Assembly: GCF_033001325.1 (NCBI RefSeq)
Contig: NZ_CP133111.1
Location: 2,728,001-2,792,000, forward strand
Reading direction: 5' to 3'
Origin: Rhodopseudomonas sp. BAL398
GTDB taxonomy: Bacteria; Pseudomonadota; Alphaproteobacteria; Rhizobiales; Xanthobacteraceae
Length of the DNA stretch: 64,000 bases
This document shows positions 45,792 through 54,163 of the stretch, piece after piece (the first letter of the stretch is position 1; the number at the start of each line of letters is the position of its first letter). The notes beneath the pieces are model-generated. The model was not told the origin of the DNA. It saw only the letters and a list, made by a program, of their open reading frames with translations, and did no database searches. The position numbers were made by a program, and so were the translations under genes.

Positions 45792-45835
45792 TGTCAATTT
45801 GACTTGTCACGATCGAGTGTAAATGTTTATGGACA
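45792..45835. promoter_or_regulatory. Paired PpsR boxes between crtE and crtD
   Basis: Perfect box TGTAAATGTTTATGGACA at 45818-45835 and a one-mismatch box TGT-N12-TCA at 45792-45809, separated by exactly 8 bp, the cooperative spacing. They lie in the 128-bp divergent gap and are suited to repress crtEF and crtDC together. Additional TGTCA and TGACA half-sites follow at about 45837-45865. Confidence 0.85.
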
Positions 45836-45892
45836 CCTGTCAATGATGACGCGCAATGACAATGCCAATGTCGCCCGGGGAGTCGGCTCCTG

Positions 45893-47443
45893 ATGTTGCA
45901 ACAGCGAATCGTCAAGGATCGGGTCGTGGTGGTCGGCGCCGGGATGGCCGGGCTGGCGGCGGCGCTGGCGCTGTCGGCGCGTGGGCTCGACGTCACCGTG
46001 CTGGAGCGCGGCGCGGCACCGGGCGGCAAGCTGCGCCAGGTCGGAATCGGGCCGGCGCGGATCGACAGCGGCCCGACGGTGTTCACGATGCGCTGGGTGT
46101 TCGAGGAATTGTTCGCCGCCGCCGGCCGGACTTTCACCGACCACGTCCGGCTGCGCCCGCTGCAGGTGCTGGCGCGCCATGCCTGGGACGCGCAGACAAG
46201 ACTCGATCTGTTCGCCGACGAGGCGCGCTCGGCCGATGCGATCGGCGACTTCGCCGGCAGCGCCGAGGCCAAACGCTATCGGCGGTTCTGCGCCGACAGC
46301 CGGCGGATCTATCAGATCCTCGAAACCCCGTTCTTGCGCGCCACCTCGCCGAGCCTGCCGGGACTGCTCGGCGCCAACGGGCTGCGCGGCATGATGGAGC
46401 TGCATCACATCCGCCCCTTCACCACGATGTGGAAGGCGCTCGGCGATTACTTCCACGATCCGCGGCTGCATCAATTGTTCGGACGCTACGCCACCTATTG
46501 CGGCTCCTCGCCCTATCAGGCGCCCGCGACGCTGATGCTGGTCGCCCATGTCGAGCAGCAGGGCGTCTGGATCGTCGATGGCGGCATGCATGCGCTGGCC
46601 CAGGCGCTGGCCGACTGCGCCACCGCGCAAGGCGCCAGCATCCAATATGAGCAGAAGGTCAGTGAGGTGATGACCGCCTCCGGCCGGGCCTGTGGGGTGC
46701 GGCTGACAAGCGGCGAGACGATCGCGGCCGATGCGGTGATCGTCAATGGCGATGTCGGCGCGGTAGCGAACGGCCTGTTCGGCGCCACGATCGCCGGCGC
46801 CGCGGCGCCGATTGCGCGCTCATCGCGATCGCTGTCGGCGATCACCTGGAGCATGGTGGCGAAGGCCGACGGCTTTCCGCTGAGCCGGCATTCGGTGTTC
46901 TTCTCGCGCGACTATGCCAGGGAATTCACCGATATTTTCGGCCGCGGCGAGGTGCCGGATGAGCCCACGGTCTATGTCTGCGGCCAGCATCGCATCGATA
47001 ATGAAGACAGGATCGGCCCGGACGGCGAGGAGGAACTGTTCGTGCTGATCAATGCGCCGCCGATCGGCGACAAAAAGACCTTCGACGACGCCGAGATCGC
47101 GCGCTATGCCGAGCGCGCCTTCGGTGTACTGGCGCGTTGCGGCTTGCGGATCGCGCGGCGCAGCGAGGCGACCACGGTGACCACGCCGAGCGATTTCGAA
47201 CGGATGTTTCCCGCCACCGGCGGCGCGCTGTATGGTCGGGCCTCGCATGGCTGGACCTCGTCCTTCGCCCGGCCCGGCGCGCGGACCAAGATTCCGGGCC
47301 TGTATCTGGCCGGCGGCAGCACCCATCCGGGCCCCGGCGTGCCGATGGCGGCGCTGTCAGGCCGCGCTGCGGCGGCGAGCTTGCTGGCCGATATCGAGCG
47401 CGACCTGCAACGGGCCGGCCCCGCGGCGTCGCGCCGCGACTGA
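45893..47443 (+). CDS. crtD: Hydroxyneurosporene / methoxyneurosporene desaturase
   Basis: FAD-dependent carotenoid 3,4-desaturase acting on hydroxylated or methoxylated intermediates. The 516 residues start with the dinucleotide motif RVVVVGAGMAGLAAALALSARGLDVTVLERGAAPGGKLRQV and have the CrtI-family C-terminal signature LYLAGGSTHPGPGVPMAALSGRAAA. The sequence SPYQAPATLMLVAHVEQQGVWIVDGGMHALAQALA fits CrtD rather than CrtI. A GGGGAG site lies 11 bases before the ATG. It is followed by crtC after 20 bp. Confidence 0.92.
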   Translation: MLQQRIVKDRVVVVGAGMAGLAAALALSARGLDVTVLERGAAPGGKLRQVGIGPARIDSGPTVFTMRWVFEELFAAAGRTFTDHVRLRPLQVLARHAWDAQTRLDLFADEARSADAIGDFAGSAEAKRYRRFCADSRRIYQILETPFLRATSPSLPGLLGANGLRGMMELHHIRPFTTMWKALGDYFHDPRLHQLFGRYATYCGSSPYQAPATLMLVAHVEQQGVWIVDGGMHALAQALADCATAQGASIQYEQKVSEVMTASGRACGVRLTSGETIAADAVIVNGDVGAVANGLFGATIAGAAAPIARSSRSLSAITWSMVAKADGFPLSRHSVFFSRDYAREFTDIFGRGEVPDEPTVYVCGQHRIDNEDRIGPDGEEELFVLINAPPIGDKKTFDDAEIARYAERAFGVLARCGLRIARRSEATTVTTPSDFERMFPATGGALYGRASHGWTSSFARPGARTKIPGLYLAGGSTHPGPGVPMAALSGRAAAASLLADIERDLQRAGPAASRRD

Positions 47444-47463
47444 TCGACTGACTGGATAGATGC

Positions 47464-48417
47464 ATGATCCCCTGGCCCAACGAGACCGACGAACGACGCG
47501 CCGGATTCAACCTGGATGTGCCGCGCAACGGCTATGCCTGGTGGTACATCGACGCGCTGAGCGATGACGGCCGCGAGGGCCTCACCATCATCGCCTTTGT
47601 GGGCAGCGTGTTCTCGCCCTATTACGCCTTCGCGCGGCGCAAGGGCGCGGCCGATCCGATGAATCATTGCGCGCTCAACGTCGCGCTGTATCGGCCCGGC
47701 GGCAATCGCTGGACCATGACCGAGCGCGCGCGCGGCCGCGTTGCGCGCACCGTCAACGCGCTGTTGGTCGGTCCCAGCGATCTGTCGTGGGACGGCACCG
47801 CGCTGACCATCAATATCAACGAGGTCAGCGCCCCGGTGCCGGGCCGGATCCGCGGCCGGGTCCGGGTGTTGCCCAGCGCGATCAACAGCCAGTGCTTTGT
47901 CCTCAATGCCGATGGGAATCATCGCTGGTGGCCGATCGCGCCCTGCGCGCGGGTCGAGGTCGAGATGGCGCAGCCGTCGCTGCGCTGGCAGGGCGAAGGC
48001 TATCTCGACACCAATGCGGGCGACGCGCCGATCGAGACCGGGTTTCGCGACTGGGAATGGTCGCGCGGCGCGCTGCGCGACGGCACCGCGATCCTCTACG
48101 AGGCCGAGCGCCGCGACGGCAGCCGCTTCGATCTCGCCGTCACCTTCGACGCCAAGGGCAACATGCAGCCCTTCGAGCGCCCGCAACTGGTGCCGCTGGC
48201 CCGCTCCGGCTGGCGCGTCAATCGCAACGCCCGCAGCGACAATGGCGCGCGCGTGGTGAAGACGCTGGAAGACGCCCCGTTCTACACCCGCTCGGTGGTG
48301 GCCACCACGCTGCTCGGCGAGAAGGTGACCTTGATGCATGAATCGCTGTCGCTCGATCGCTTCAAGCTGCCGGTGGTGCAGGCGATGCTGCCGTTCAGGA
48401 TGCCAAGGCGGAGGTAG
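47464..48417 (+). CDS. crtC: Carotenoid 1,2-hydratase (hydroxyneurosporene synthase)
   Basis: Adds water at the terminal C1,2 double bond of neurosporene or lycopene. The 317-residue protein shows family segments RNGYAWWYIDALSDDGREGLTIIAFVGSVFSPYYAFARRKG, HCALNVALYRPGGNRWTMTERAR and GEGYLDTNAGDAPIETGFRDWEWSRG. With crtE, crtF and crtD it implies a spirilloxanthin-type pathway. The earlier genes crtB and crtI are absent from this window; the sequence after crtC goes directly into repeats. Confidence 0.95.
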   Translation: MIPWPNETDERRAGFNLDVPRNGYAWWYIDALSDDGREGLTIIAFVGSVFSPYYAFARRKGAADPMNHCALNVALYRPGGNRWTMTERARGRVARTVNALLVGPSDLSWDGTALTININEVSAPVPGRIRGRVRVLPSAINSQCFVLNADGNHRWWPIAPCARVEVEMAQPSLRWQGEGYLDTNAGDAPIETGFRDWEWSRGALRDGTAILYEAERRDGSRFDLAVTFDAKGNMQPFERPQLVPLARSGWRVNRNARSDNGARVVKTLEDAPFYTRSVVATTLLGEKVTLMHESLSLDRFKLPVVQAMLPFRMPRRR

Positions 48418-48496
48418 TCGCGCGGGGGCTACGGTTTCGCGAGGCCGGCCCATCAAAGCCTTTCAGCGCCGCTGTTCGCGTTCCACCCATCGCCTC

Positions 48497-48874
48497 ACGT
48501 GCCCCGGACGCAGCGCAACGCGCCGCGCAGCGGCGTGGTGCGCTGCTGAGCCGGGGCCCCGCTTTGGGAGTTGAAGCGCTTGGCCCGGCAGCTAGAGCAG
48601 TTTTGTTTTTGATGGAATCGGGACTGCGCTTTGGAGCGCTCACAACAGGCACCGCCTCATGGTGAGGAGGCGCGAAGCGCCGTCTCGAACCATGGGCCGC
48701 AGACCATGCGGCTCCTCATCCTTCGAGACGCCCGGCTTCGCCGGGCTCCTCAGGATGAGGACTTAGTACCCATGGGAACGACCAAATCCGCTTCTATCAA
48801 TCGATGAACCGCTCTAAGCGGGGTCCCGGTTCTGCGGAGCAGCACTACGTGCTGCACCGCGCCCGGGACACGGG
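48497..48874. repeat. Fold-back repeat unit, array A copy 1 (interrupted)
   Basis: A 156-bp unit of the GC-rich fold-back repeat (begins GTGCCCCGGACGCAGCGC, ends GCGCCCGGGACACGGG) split by a 220-bp insertion at 48595-48814. The left part is 48497-48594 and the right part 48815-48874. It contains the variant-b hairpin GCAGCAC-TAC-GTGCTGC. A 34-bp AT-richer spacer follows before copy 2. Confidence 0.85.
48595..48814. mobile_element. MITE-like element with TA target duplication, nested in a repeat
   Basis: A 220-bp non-coding insertion flanked by a TA duplication (48593-48594 and 48815-48816). Ends are imperfect inverted repeats, GAGCAGTTTTG at the left and the complement of GAGCGGTTCAT at the right (AACCGCTC). 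The undisturbed sister copy at about 49002 reads GGCAGCTAAGCGG, which shows the empty site. TA duplication and a GAGCRGTT end suggest mobilisation by an IS630/Tc1-mariner transposase. The interior holds palindromes of the CCTCATGGTGAGG / CCTCAGGATGAGG kind common in Rhizobiales genomes. Confidence 0.8.
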
Positions 48875-48908
48875 CATAGTTGTTAGTTCCAATAAAAATA
48901 CAAGCAGC

Positions 48909-49064
48909 ACCGTGCCCCGGACGCAGCGCAGCGCGCCGCGCAGCGGCGTGGTGCGCTGCTGAGCCGGGGCCCCGCTTTGGTAGCACTGAAGCGCCGGCCC
49001 GGCAGCTAAGCGGGGTCCCGGTTCTGCGAAGCGGCACTGCGTGCCGCATCGCGCCCGGGACACC
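48909..49064. repeat. Fold-back repeat unit, array A copy 2
   Basis: Uninterrupted 156-bp unit in the same orientation as copy 1, carrying the variant-a hairpin GCGGCAC-TGC-GTGCCGC. The first 60 bases and the last 60 bases are imperfect inverted copies, so the unit folds back on itself. A further fragment of the right end recurs at about 49140-49168. No gene is supported in 48418-49259. Confidence 0.85.
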
Positions 49065-49259
49065 GGTTGGTTAGATTCATCAAAACAAACCGGAGCGGCA
49101 CGGAGCCTGCATTCGGGCCGCTCGGAGCGCGGACCCGGGTGTGCCGCATCGCACCCGGGACACGGGCCTCGCTGATGCCCGTTGACTTCCCGCCTTCCCT
49201 GCGGATTGATCGCCGCAATGATAATTCGGCCGGGAACCGGCCATGCTGGGAGGACGGTT

Positions 49260-50882
49260 TTGGCTCAGACGACGAAGACCGGCGCTGCCGTGACCACCGT
49301 CAAATCGGCGACGCTGGCGCTGCTGAGGGCGTTCGGGATCGACAAAGTATTCGGCAATCCGGGCTCCACCGAATTGCCGTTTCTGAGCGACTGGCCGGAT
49401 GACATCGACTATGTGCTCGGCCTGCAGGAGGCCAGCGTGATCGCGATGGCGGATGGCTATGCGCAGGCGACGCGCAATGCCGGCTTCGTCAATCTGCATT
49501 CGGCGGCCGGGGTCGGCAATGCGCTCGGCAATATCTACACCGCCTATCGCAACCAGACCCCGCTGGTGATCACCGCCGGGCAGCAGGCGCGCAGCCTGCT
49601 GCCGCTGCAGCCGTTTCTCGGCGCCGAACGCGCCGCCGAATTTCCGCTGCCTTATGTCAAATACAGCGTCGAGCCGGCGCGCGCCGAGGACGTGCCCGCC
49701 GCGATCGCGCGGGCCTATTATGTGGCGATGCAGCCGCCCTGTGGGCCGACCTTCGTGTCGGTGCCGATCGACGACTGGGCGCGGCCGGCCGCAAAGGTCG
49801 CGCCGCGCCGCATCAGCCGCGAGCTCGGCCCGGATCCGGAGGCGATGCGGGCGCTGGCCGCGGCGCTGGGCAAGAGCAAGAACCCGGCTTTCGTGGTCGG
49901 CCCGGCGATCGATCGGGAGCGCGCGGTCGATCTGATGGTGCGGCTGGCCGAGCGCGCCAAGGCGCCGGTCTGGGTCAGCCCGTTTTCGCATCGCTGCAGC
50001 TTTCCGGAGCGCCATCCGCTGTTCGCCGGCTTCCTGCACGCCGCGCCGGGGCAATTGTCCCACACTTTGCGCTGCCATGATCTGGTGGTGGTGATCGGCG
50101 CGCCGATCTTCACCTTCCATGTCGAGGGCCACGCGGCGATTCTCGACGGCGCCATCCCGCTGTTCCAGATCATCGACGATCCGGCCGCCGCCGCCGTCAG
50201 CCCGGTCGGCACCAGCATCATCGCGACGATGAAGCCGGCGCTGACCATGCTGCTCGAGCTGCTGCACGCCACCACCCGCGCCGCGCCCGTCGGCCACCGC
50301 GCGCCGTCGCGGCCCGTGGCCGCCGATCCGATCCATGCCGAATTCCTGATGCATGCGCTGGCCGGCGCGATGCCGGGCGACGCGATGCTGGTCGAGGAAG
50401 CGCCGTCGCATCGGCCGGCGATGCAGAAATTCCTGCCGATGCGCGGCCAGGACAGTTTCTGCACCATGGCCAGCGGCGGGCTCGGCTTTTCGCTGCCGGC
50501 CTCGGTCGGCATCGCGCTGGCGCAGCCGGGGCGCCGCATCGTCTGCCTGATCGGCGACGGCTCGGCGATGTATTCGATCCAGGCGCTGTGGACCGCGGCG
50601 CAGCGCAAGCTGCCGTTGACCGTGGTGGTGATCAATAATCGCGGCTATGGCGCGATGCGCTCGTTCAGCCAGGTGATGCAGGTGCGCGACGTGCCGGGGC
50701 TGGATCTGCCCGGGATCGATTTCGTCGGCCTCGCCCAGGCGATGGGCTGCGACGCCGCGCGGGTCGAACGCTGCGCCGACCTGACGCCGGTGCTGATCCG
50801 CGCGCTGAGCCATGAGGGCGTCAGCCTGGTCGAGGTGATGGTCGATGCCGCGGTGCCGCTGCTCTATGCGGCGAAGGAGTAA
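49260..50882 (+). CDS. mdlC: Benzoylformate decarboxylase-like ThDP-dependent enzyme
   Basis: Thiamine-diphosphate enzyme that would decarboxylate a 2-oxo acid such as benzoylformate to an aldehyde. The 540-residue protein has the N-terminal PYR domain (FGNPGSTELPFLSDWPDDIDYVLGLQEASVIAMADGYAQAT, with the catalytic Glu), NLHSAAGVGNALGN as in MdlC, and the PP domain motif LIGDGSAMYSIQALWTAAQ...VVINNRGYGAM. The start is TTG 49260, six bases after GGGAGG; ATG 49218 lacks a ribosome site. It is isolated between two repeat arrays. The exact substrate is uncertain. Confidence 0.85.
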   Translation: MAQTTKTGAAVTTVKSATLALLRAFGIDKVFGNPGSTELPFLSDWPDDIDYVLGLQEASVIAMADGYAQATRNAGFVNLHSAAGVGNALGNIYTAYRNQTPLVITAGQQARSLLPLQPFLGAERAAEFPLPYVKYSVEPARAEDVPAAIARAYYVAMQPPCGPTFVSVPIDDWARPAAKVAPRRISRELGPDPEAMRALAAALGKSKNPAFVVGPAIDRERAVDLMVRLAERAKAPVWVSPFSHRCSFPERHPLFAGFLHAAPGQLSHTLRCHDLVVVIGAPIFTFHVEGHAAILDGAIPLFQIIDDPAAAAVSPVGTSIIATMKPALTMLLELLHATTRAAPVGHRAPSRPVAADPIHAEFLMHALAGAMPGDAMLVEEAPSHRPAMQKFLPMRGQDSFCTMASGGLGFSLPASVGIALAQPGRRIVCLIGDGSAMYSIQALWTAAQRKLPLTVVVINNRGYGAMRSFSQVMQVRDVPGLDLPGIDFVGLAQAMGCDAARVERCADLTPVLIRALSHEGVSLVEVMVDAAVPLLYAAKE

Positions 50883-51044
50883 GCGGACGGCTGCATCAGG
50901 ATGATGGGGGGACATCATCTTGATCGCCATGGTCGATTATCGGATCGCGGCGACCGCGCCGGTGCCGCAAGGGCACCGAGGCGACCGCTGATTTTTCGGC
51001 CGACTTATACCAACCGACTTTGCCGTTGACTCATCAATTTGGTC

Positions 51045-51127
51045 ATGGCCGGGCTTGTCCCGGCCATCCACGTCTTTGATCCGGCATTGCTTTCAAGGCG
51101 TGGATGCCCGGCACAAGGCCGGGCATG
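51045..51127. repeat. REP-type palindrome in the mdlC-acyl-CoA dehydrogenase gap
   Basis: In the 301-bp gap between convergent genes, CATGGCCGGGCTTGTCCCGGCCATCCACG (left) and CGTGGATGCCCGGCACAAGGCCGGGCATG (right) form nested inverted repeats around a 25-nt centre. The type is common in Rhizobiales intergenic DNA. The rest of 50883-51183 shows no gene. Confidence 0.75.
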
Positions 51128-51183
51128 ACGAACGAGAGGCAACGACTGTTGGTATTACCTGCCGGTCTACTAACCGCGACCGG

Positions 51184-52455
51184 CTACAGCGACAATTCGT
51201 GACGACCGACCACCATCCAGTGCACCTCGTCGGGACCGTCGGCGAAGCGCAGATGGCGGACGTCGGTATACATCTCGGCCAGCGGCGTCCATTGCGAGAT
51301 GCCGGTGGCGCCGTGCATCTGGATCGCCTGGTCGATGATGTCGCAGGCGCGCTTGGGCACCATCGCCTTGACCATGCTGACCCAGATCCGGGCTTCCTTG
51401 TTGCCCATCACGTCCATCGCCTTGGCGGCCTTCAGCACCATCAGCCGCATCGCCTCGATCTCGCAACGCGCTTGCGCGATGATCTGCAGATTGCCGCCGA
51501 GCATCGCGATCGGCCGGCCGAACGCCTCGCGCGTCAGCCCGCGCGCCACCATCATGTCGAGCGCCTTCTCGGCCTTGCCGATGGTGCGCATGCAATGATG
51601 GATGCGGCCGGGGCCGAGCCGCAGCTGCGAAATCTCGAAGCCGCGGCCTTCGCCGAGCAGGATGTTGTCCCGCGGTACGCGGACGTCGTTGAAGCGCACA
51701 TGCATGTGGCCGCGCGGCGCGTGGTCGTGGCCGAACACATGCATCGGGCCGACGATCTCGACGCCTTGGGTGTCGACAGGCACCAGGATCTGCGACTGCT
51801 GCTGGCTGGGACCAGCGTCGGGGCTGGTCTTGACCATCACGATCATGATCTTGCAGCGCGGATCACCAAGGCCGGAGATGTAGTATTTCTCGCCATTGAT
51901 GACCCACTCGTCGCCGACCAGCACCGCGCGGGTCGAAATGTTCTTGGCATCCGACGAGGCCACGTTCGGCTCGGTCATCGCATAGGCCGAGCGGATCTCG
52001 CCGGCCAGCAGCGGCTTCAGCCACTTTTCCTTCTGCGCCGGCGTGCCGACCCGCTCCAGCACTTCCATATTGCCGGTGTCGGGGGCGGCGCAGTTCATCA
52101 CCTCCGAGGCCAGCGGATTCTTGCCGAGCTCGGCGGCGATATAGGCGTAATCGAGATTGTTGAGGCCTTCGCCGGTCTCGGCATCGGGCAGGAAGAAGTT
52201 CCACAGGCCGGCCTCTTTGGCCTTGGTCTTGGCCTGGTCGAGAATCTCGAGCTGCTCCGGCGTGAACGACCAGCGATCGGTCTTGCTCTTGCCGGCGCGC
52301 TCGAACTCGACCGACATCGGCACCACCGTGCTGGCGATGAAGTTGCGGACCTGATCGTAAAGCGGCCGGACCTTTTCGGACATCCGCAGGTCATTGAGGG
52401 CGTCTTCGGGCGCCAGCGTATAGGGCGTCTGGCGGGCTACATAAGCCGTCTTCAT
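51184..52455 (-). CDS. Acyl-CoA dehydrogenase
   Basis: FAD-dependent acyl-CoA dehydrogenase, 423 residues, of the longer-chain subtype related to eukaryotic ACAD10/11-like proteins. It contains SAYAMTEPNVASSDAKNISTRAVLVGDEWVINGEKYYISGLGDPRCKI (FAD and substrate region), MHVFGHDHAPRGHMHVRFNDVRVPRDNILLGEGRGFEI and the C-terminal IDQAIQMHGATGISQWTPLAEMYTDVRHLRFADGPDEVH. Length and motifs are complete. It stands alone between repeats, so its in vivo substrate cannot be deduced from neighbours. Confidence 0.93.
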   Translation of the reverse strand: MKTAYVARQTPYTLAPEDALNDLRMSEKVRPLYDQVRNFIASTVVPMSVEFERAGKSKTDRWSFTPEQLEILDQAKTKAKEAGLWNFFLPDAETGEGLNNLDYAYIAAELGKNPLASEVMNCAAPDTGNMEVLERVGTPAQKEKWLKPLLAGEIRSAYAMTEPNVASSDAKNISTRAVLVGDEWVINGEKYYISGLGDPRCKIMIVMVKTSPDAGPSQQQSQILVPVDTQGVEIVGPMHVFGHDHAPRGHMHVRFNDVRVPRDNILLGEGRGFEISQLRLGPGRIHHCMRTIGKAEKALDMMVARGLTREAFGRPIAMLGGNLQIIAQARCEIEAMRLMVLKAAKAMDVMGNKEARIWVSMVKAMVPKRACDIIDQAIQMHGATGISQWTPLAEMYTDVRHLRFADGPDEVHWMVVGRHELSL

Positions 52456-52670
52456 TGGTGTCGTTCTCCCTGGGCTTTTCTTGGCATCGTTGGCGAACCA
52501 TCCCGCGCGGATGCTGCGCAGGGTTTATAGACACGAACGGCAGCGATTGTCTTGGCCGAACCTGGGATTGAGCCGGCGCATGGCCGTAATCCCGCAGCAC
52601 GGAACACGAGGGGTTTGCCGCAGTCCCGCCCCCCTGTTGACGACGGCTCGCCGAGAATTCTGAAGCTGCA

Positions 52671-53417
52671 ACCGTGCCCCGGACGCAGCGCAACGCGCCG
52701 CTCTTGCGGCGTGGTGCGCTGCTGAGCCGGGGCCCCGCTTGATGGCACTCAACCGCTCGGCCCGGCAGCATAGCGGGGTCCCGGTTCTGCGAAACGGCAC
52801 TGCGTGCCGCATCGCGCCCGGGACACGGGGGCATCGTTGTTAGTTCAACCACAAAATACAAAGCAACACCGTGCTCCGGATGCTGCGCAACGCGCCGCGC
52901 TTGCGGCGTGGTGCGCTGCTAAGCCGGGGCCCCGCTTTGGGCACTGAGACGCTTGGCCCGGCAGCGAAGCGGGGTCCCGGTTCTGCGGAGCAGCACTACG
53001 TGCTGCACCGCGCCCGGGACATGGGGGCATGGTTGTTAGTTCCACCACAAAATACAAAGCAACACCGTGCCCCGGATGCTGCGCAGCGCGCCGCGCTTGC
53101 GGCGTGGTGCGCTGCTAAGCCGGGGCCCCGCTTCGGTGGAACTGAAGCGCTTGCCCGGTAGCATAGCGGGGTCCCGGTTCTGCGAAGCGGCACTGCGTGC
53201 CGCATCGCGCCCGGGACACGGGGGCATGGTTGTTAGTTCCACCACAAAATACAAAGCAACACCGTGCCCCGGATGCTGCGCAGCGCGCCGCTCTTGCGGC
53301 GTGGTGCGCTGCTAAGCCGGGGCCCCGCTTTGGGCACTGAGACGCTTGGCCCGGCAGCGAAGCGGGGTCCCGGTTCTGCGGAGCAGCACTACGTGCTGCA
53401 CCGCGCCCGGGACACGG
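52671..53417. repeat. Tandem array B: four fold-back repeats of about 197 bp
   Basis: Units begin (ACCGTGCCCC) at 52671, 52867, 53064 and 53261, giving periods of 196, 197 and 197 bp. Each unit has a GC-rich fold-back part of about 158 bp plus a 38-bp AT-richer spacer containing GTTAGTTCCACCACAAAATA. Units alternate a, b, a, b in the hairpin near the right end: GCGGCAC-TGC-GTGCCGC (unit 1 has A in place of the first G) versus GCAGCAC-TAC-GTGCTGC. Short open frames through the array are not genes. 52456-52670 has no recognisable feature. Confidence 0.9.
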
Positions 53418-53456
53418 ACTCGCGGCTGCGCGCCTGCCCAGCGCAGCGCGCGCCGA

Positions 53457-54020
53457 CTATGCCGGTAGCAGGCCGGCTTCGCGATAGCTGGCGATCAGGG
53501 CGTCATAGAGCGTGATATCCTGGCGGCTCCGGGCCATCAATTGCGCGCCGGCGACGGCGGCGAAGATGGCGCGGGCCCGCGCTTCGCTCTCCTGCGCACC
53601 GACCAGGGCGGCCGCGGCCAGAGTTTTGCTCAGCCATGCGACATTGATATCCGCGAAGGTCCGGACCTCCTGGCTCACCGCAGCCGGCAGATCGTCGACT
53701 TCGGCGGCCATGAAGCTGCACAGGCAGATGCGGTTGTCGGTCGCGAGCGCCTTGCGAAACGTCTCGGGATATTGCCTTAGCGCGCTGAGCGGATCCGGCG
53801 CTTCAGTGGCCAGGGCCGCAAGCGCGGCTTCCGTATCCTGCCAATAGCGCTTGGCTATCGCGGCGCCGAGATCGGCCTTGCTCGGGAAATAGTGATAGAT
53901 GCTGGCGGCCTTGATGCCGACTTCGGCCGCGAGATCGCGGAAATTCAAGCCACTATAGCCATGCGCCTGCGCGGTCCGTCTGGCCGCCGCCATGATGGCT
54001 TCCCGGGTGTTCGAGCTCAT
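53457..54020 (-). CDS. TetR-family transcriptional regulator
   Basis: Local repressor, 187 residues from ATG 54020 (MSSNTREAIMAAARRTAQAHG). The N-terminal HTH is GLNFRDLAAEVGIKAASIYHYFPSKADLGAAIAKRYW; the rest is an all-helical ligand domain with cysteines in the segment RICLCSFMAAEVDDLP. It is divergent from the glutathione-transferase gene, with two copies of a 20-bp motif between them. The ligand is unknown; an electrophile or thiol-reactive compound is plausible given the partner gene. Confidence 0.9.
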   Translation of the reverse strand: MSSNTREAIMAAARRTAQAHGYSGLNFRDLAAEVGIKAASIYHYFPSKADLGAAIAKRYWQDTEAALAALATEAPDPLSALRQYPETFRKALATDNRICLCSFMAAEVDDLPAAVSQEVRTFADINVAWLSKTLAAAALVGAQESEARARAIFAAVAGAQLMARSRQDITLYDALIASYREAGLLPA

Positions 54021-54084
54021 GTCGGCCTCTTGGGAGGTTCTCGGCGGGCAGGCAAACCCCCGTCGTTGCAGCCGCAAGGGCGGT

Positions 54085-54158
54085 GCCTACCAAGCGATAG
54101 ATAGGGGTTGACGCCGATAAATCAAAGGTTCTAGCTTTGCCTACCAACCGGCAGATAG
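54085..54158. promoter_or_regulatory. Probable TetR operators between tetR and gst
   Basis: Two direct copies of a 20-bp motif, GCCTACCAAGCGATAGATAG (54085-54104) and GCCTACCAACCGGCAGATAG (54139-54158), 54 bp start to start. Each contains an imperfect dyad CTAYC-N-GRTAG. Location in the divergent gap fits autoregulation by the TetR protein and control of the transferase gene. Confidence 0.7.
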
Positions 54159-54163
54159 ACAAA

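Noticed and set aside
45893-47443. crtI (phytoene desaturase) as identity of this gene
   Set aside because: It belongs to the same FAD family, but its internal sequence, its position before crtC and its divergence from crtE fit CrtD better.
52391-53315. Several short open frames of 70-156 residues through the repeats
   Set aside because: They translate the repeat units in several frames, recur with each unit and have no ribosome sites.
52671-53417. CRISPR array suggested by regular tandem repeats
   Set aside because: Units are about 197 bp with nearly identical spacers and no cas genes; it is a tandem fold-back repeat.
54137-54163. TTG start for the glutathione transferase
   Set aside because: It lies within the second operator copy and has no ribosome site; ATG 54164 is more likely.
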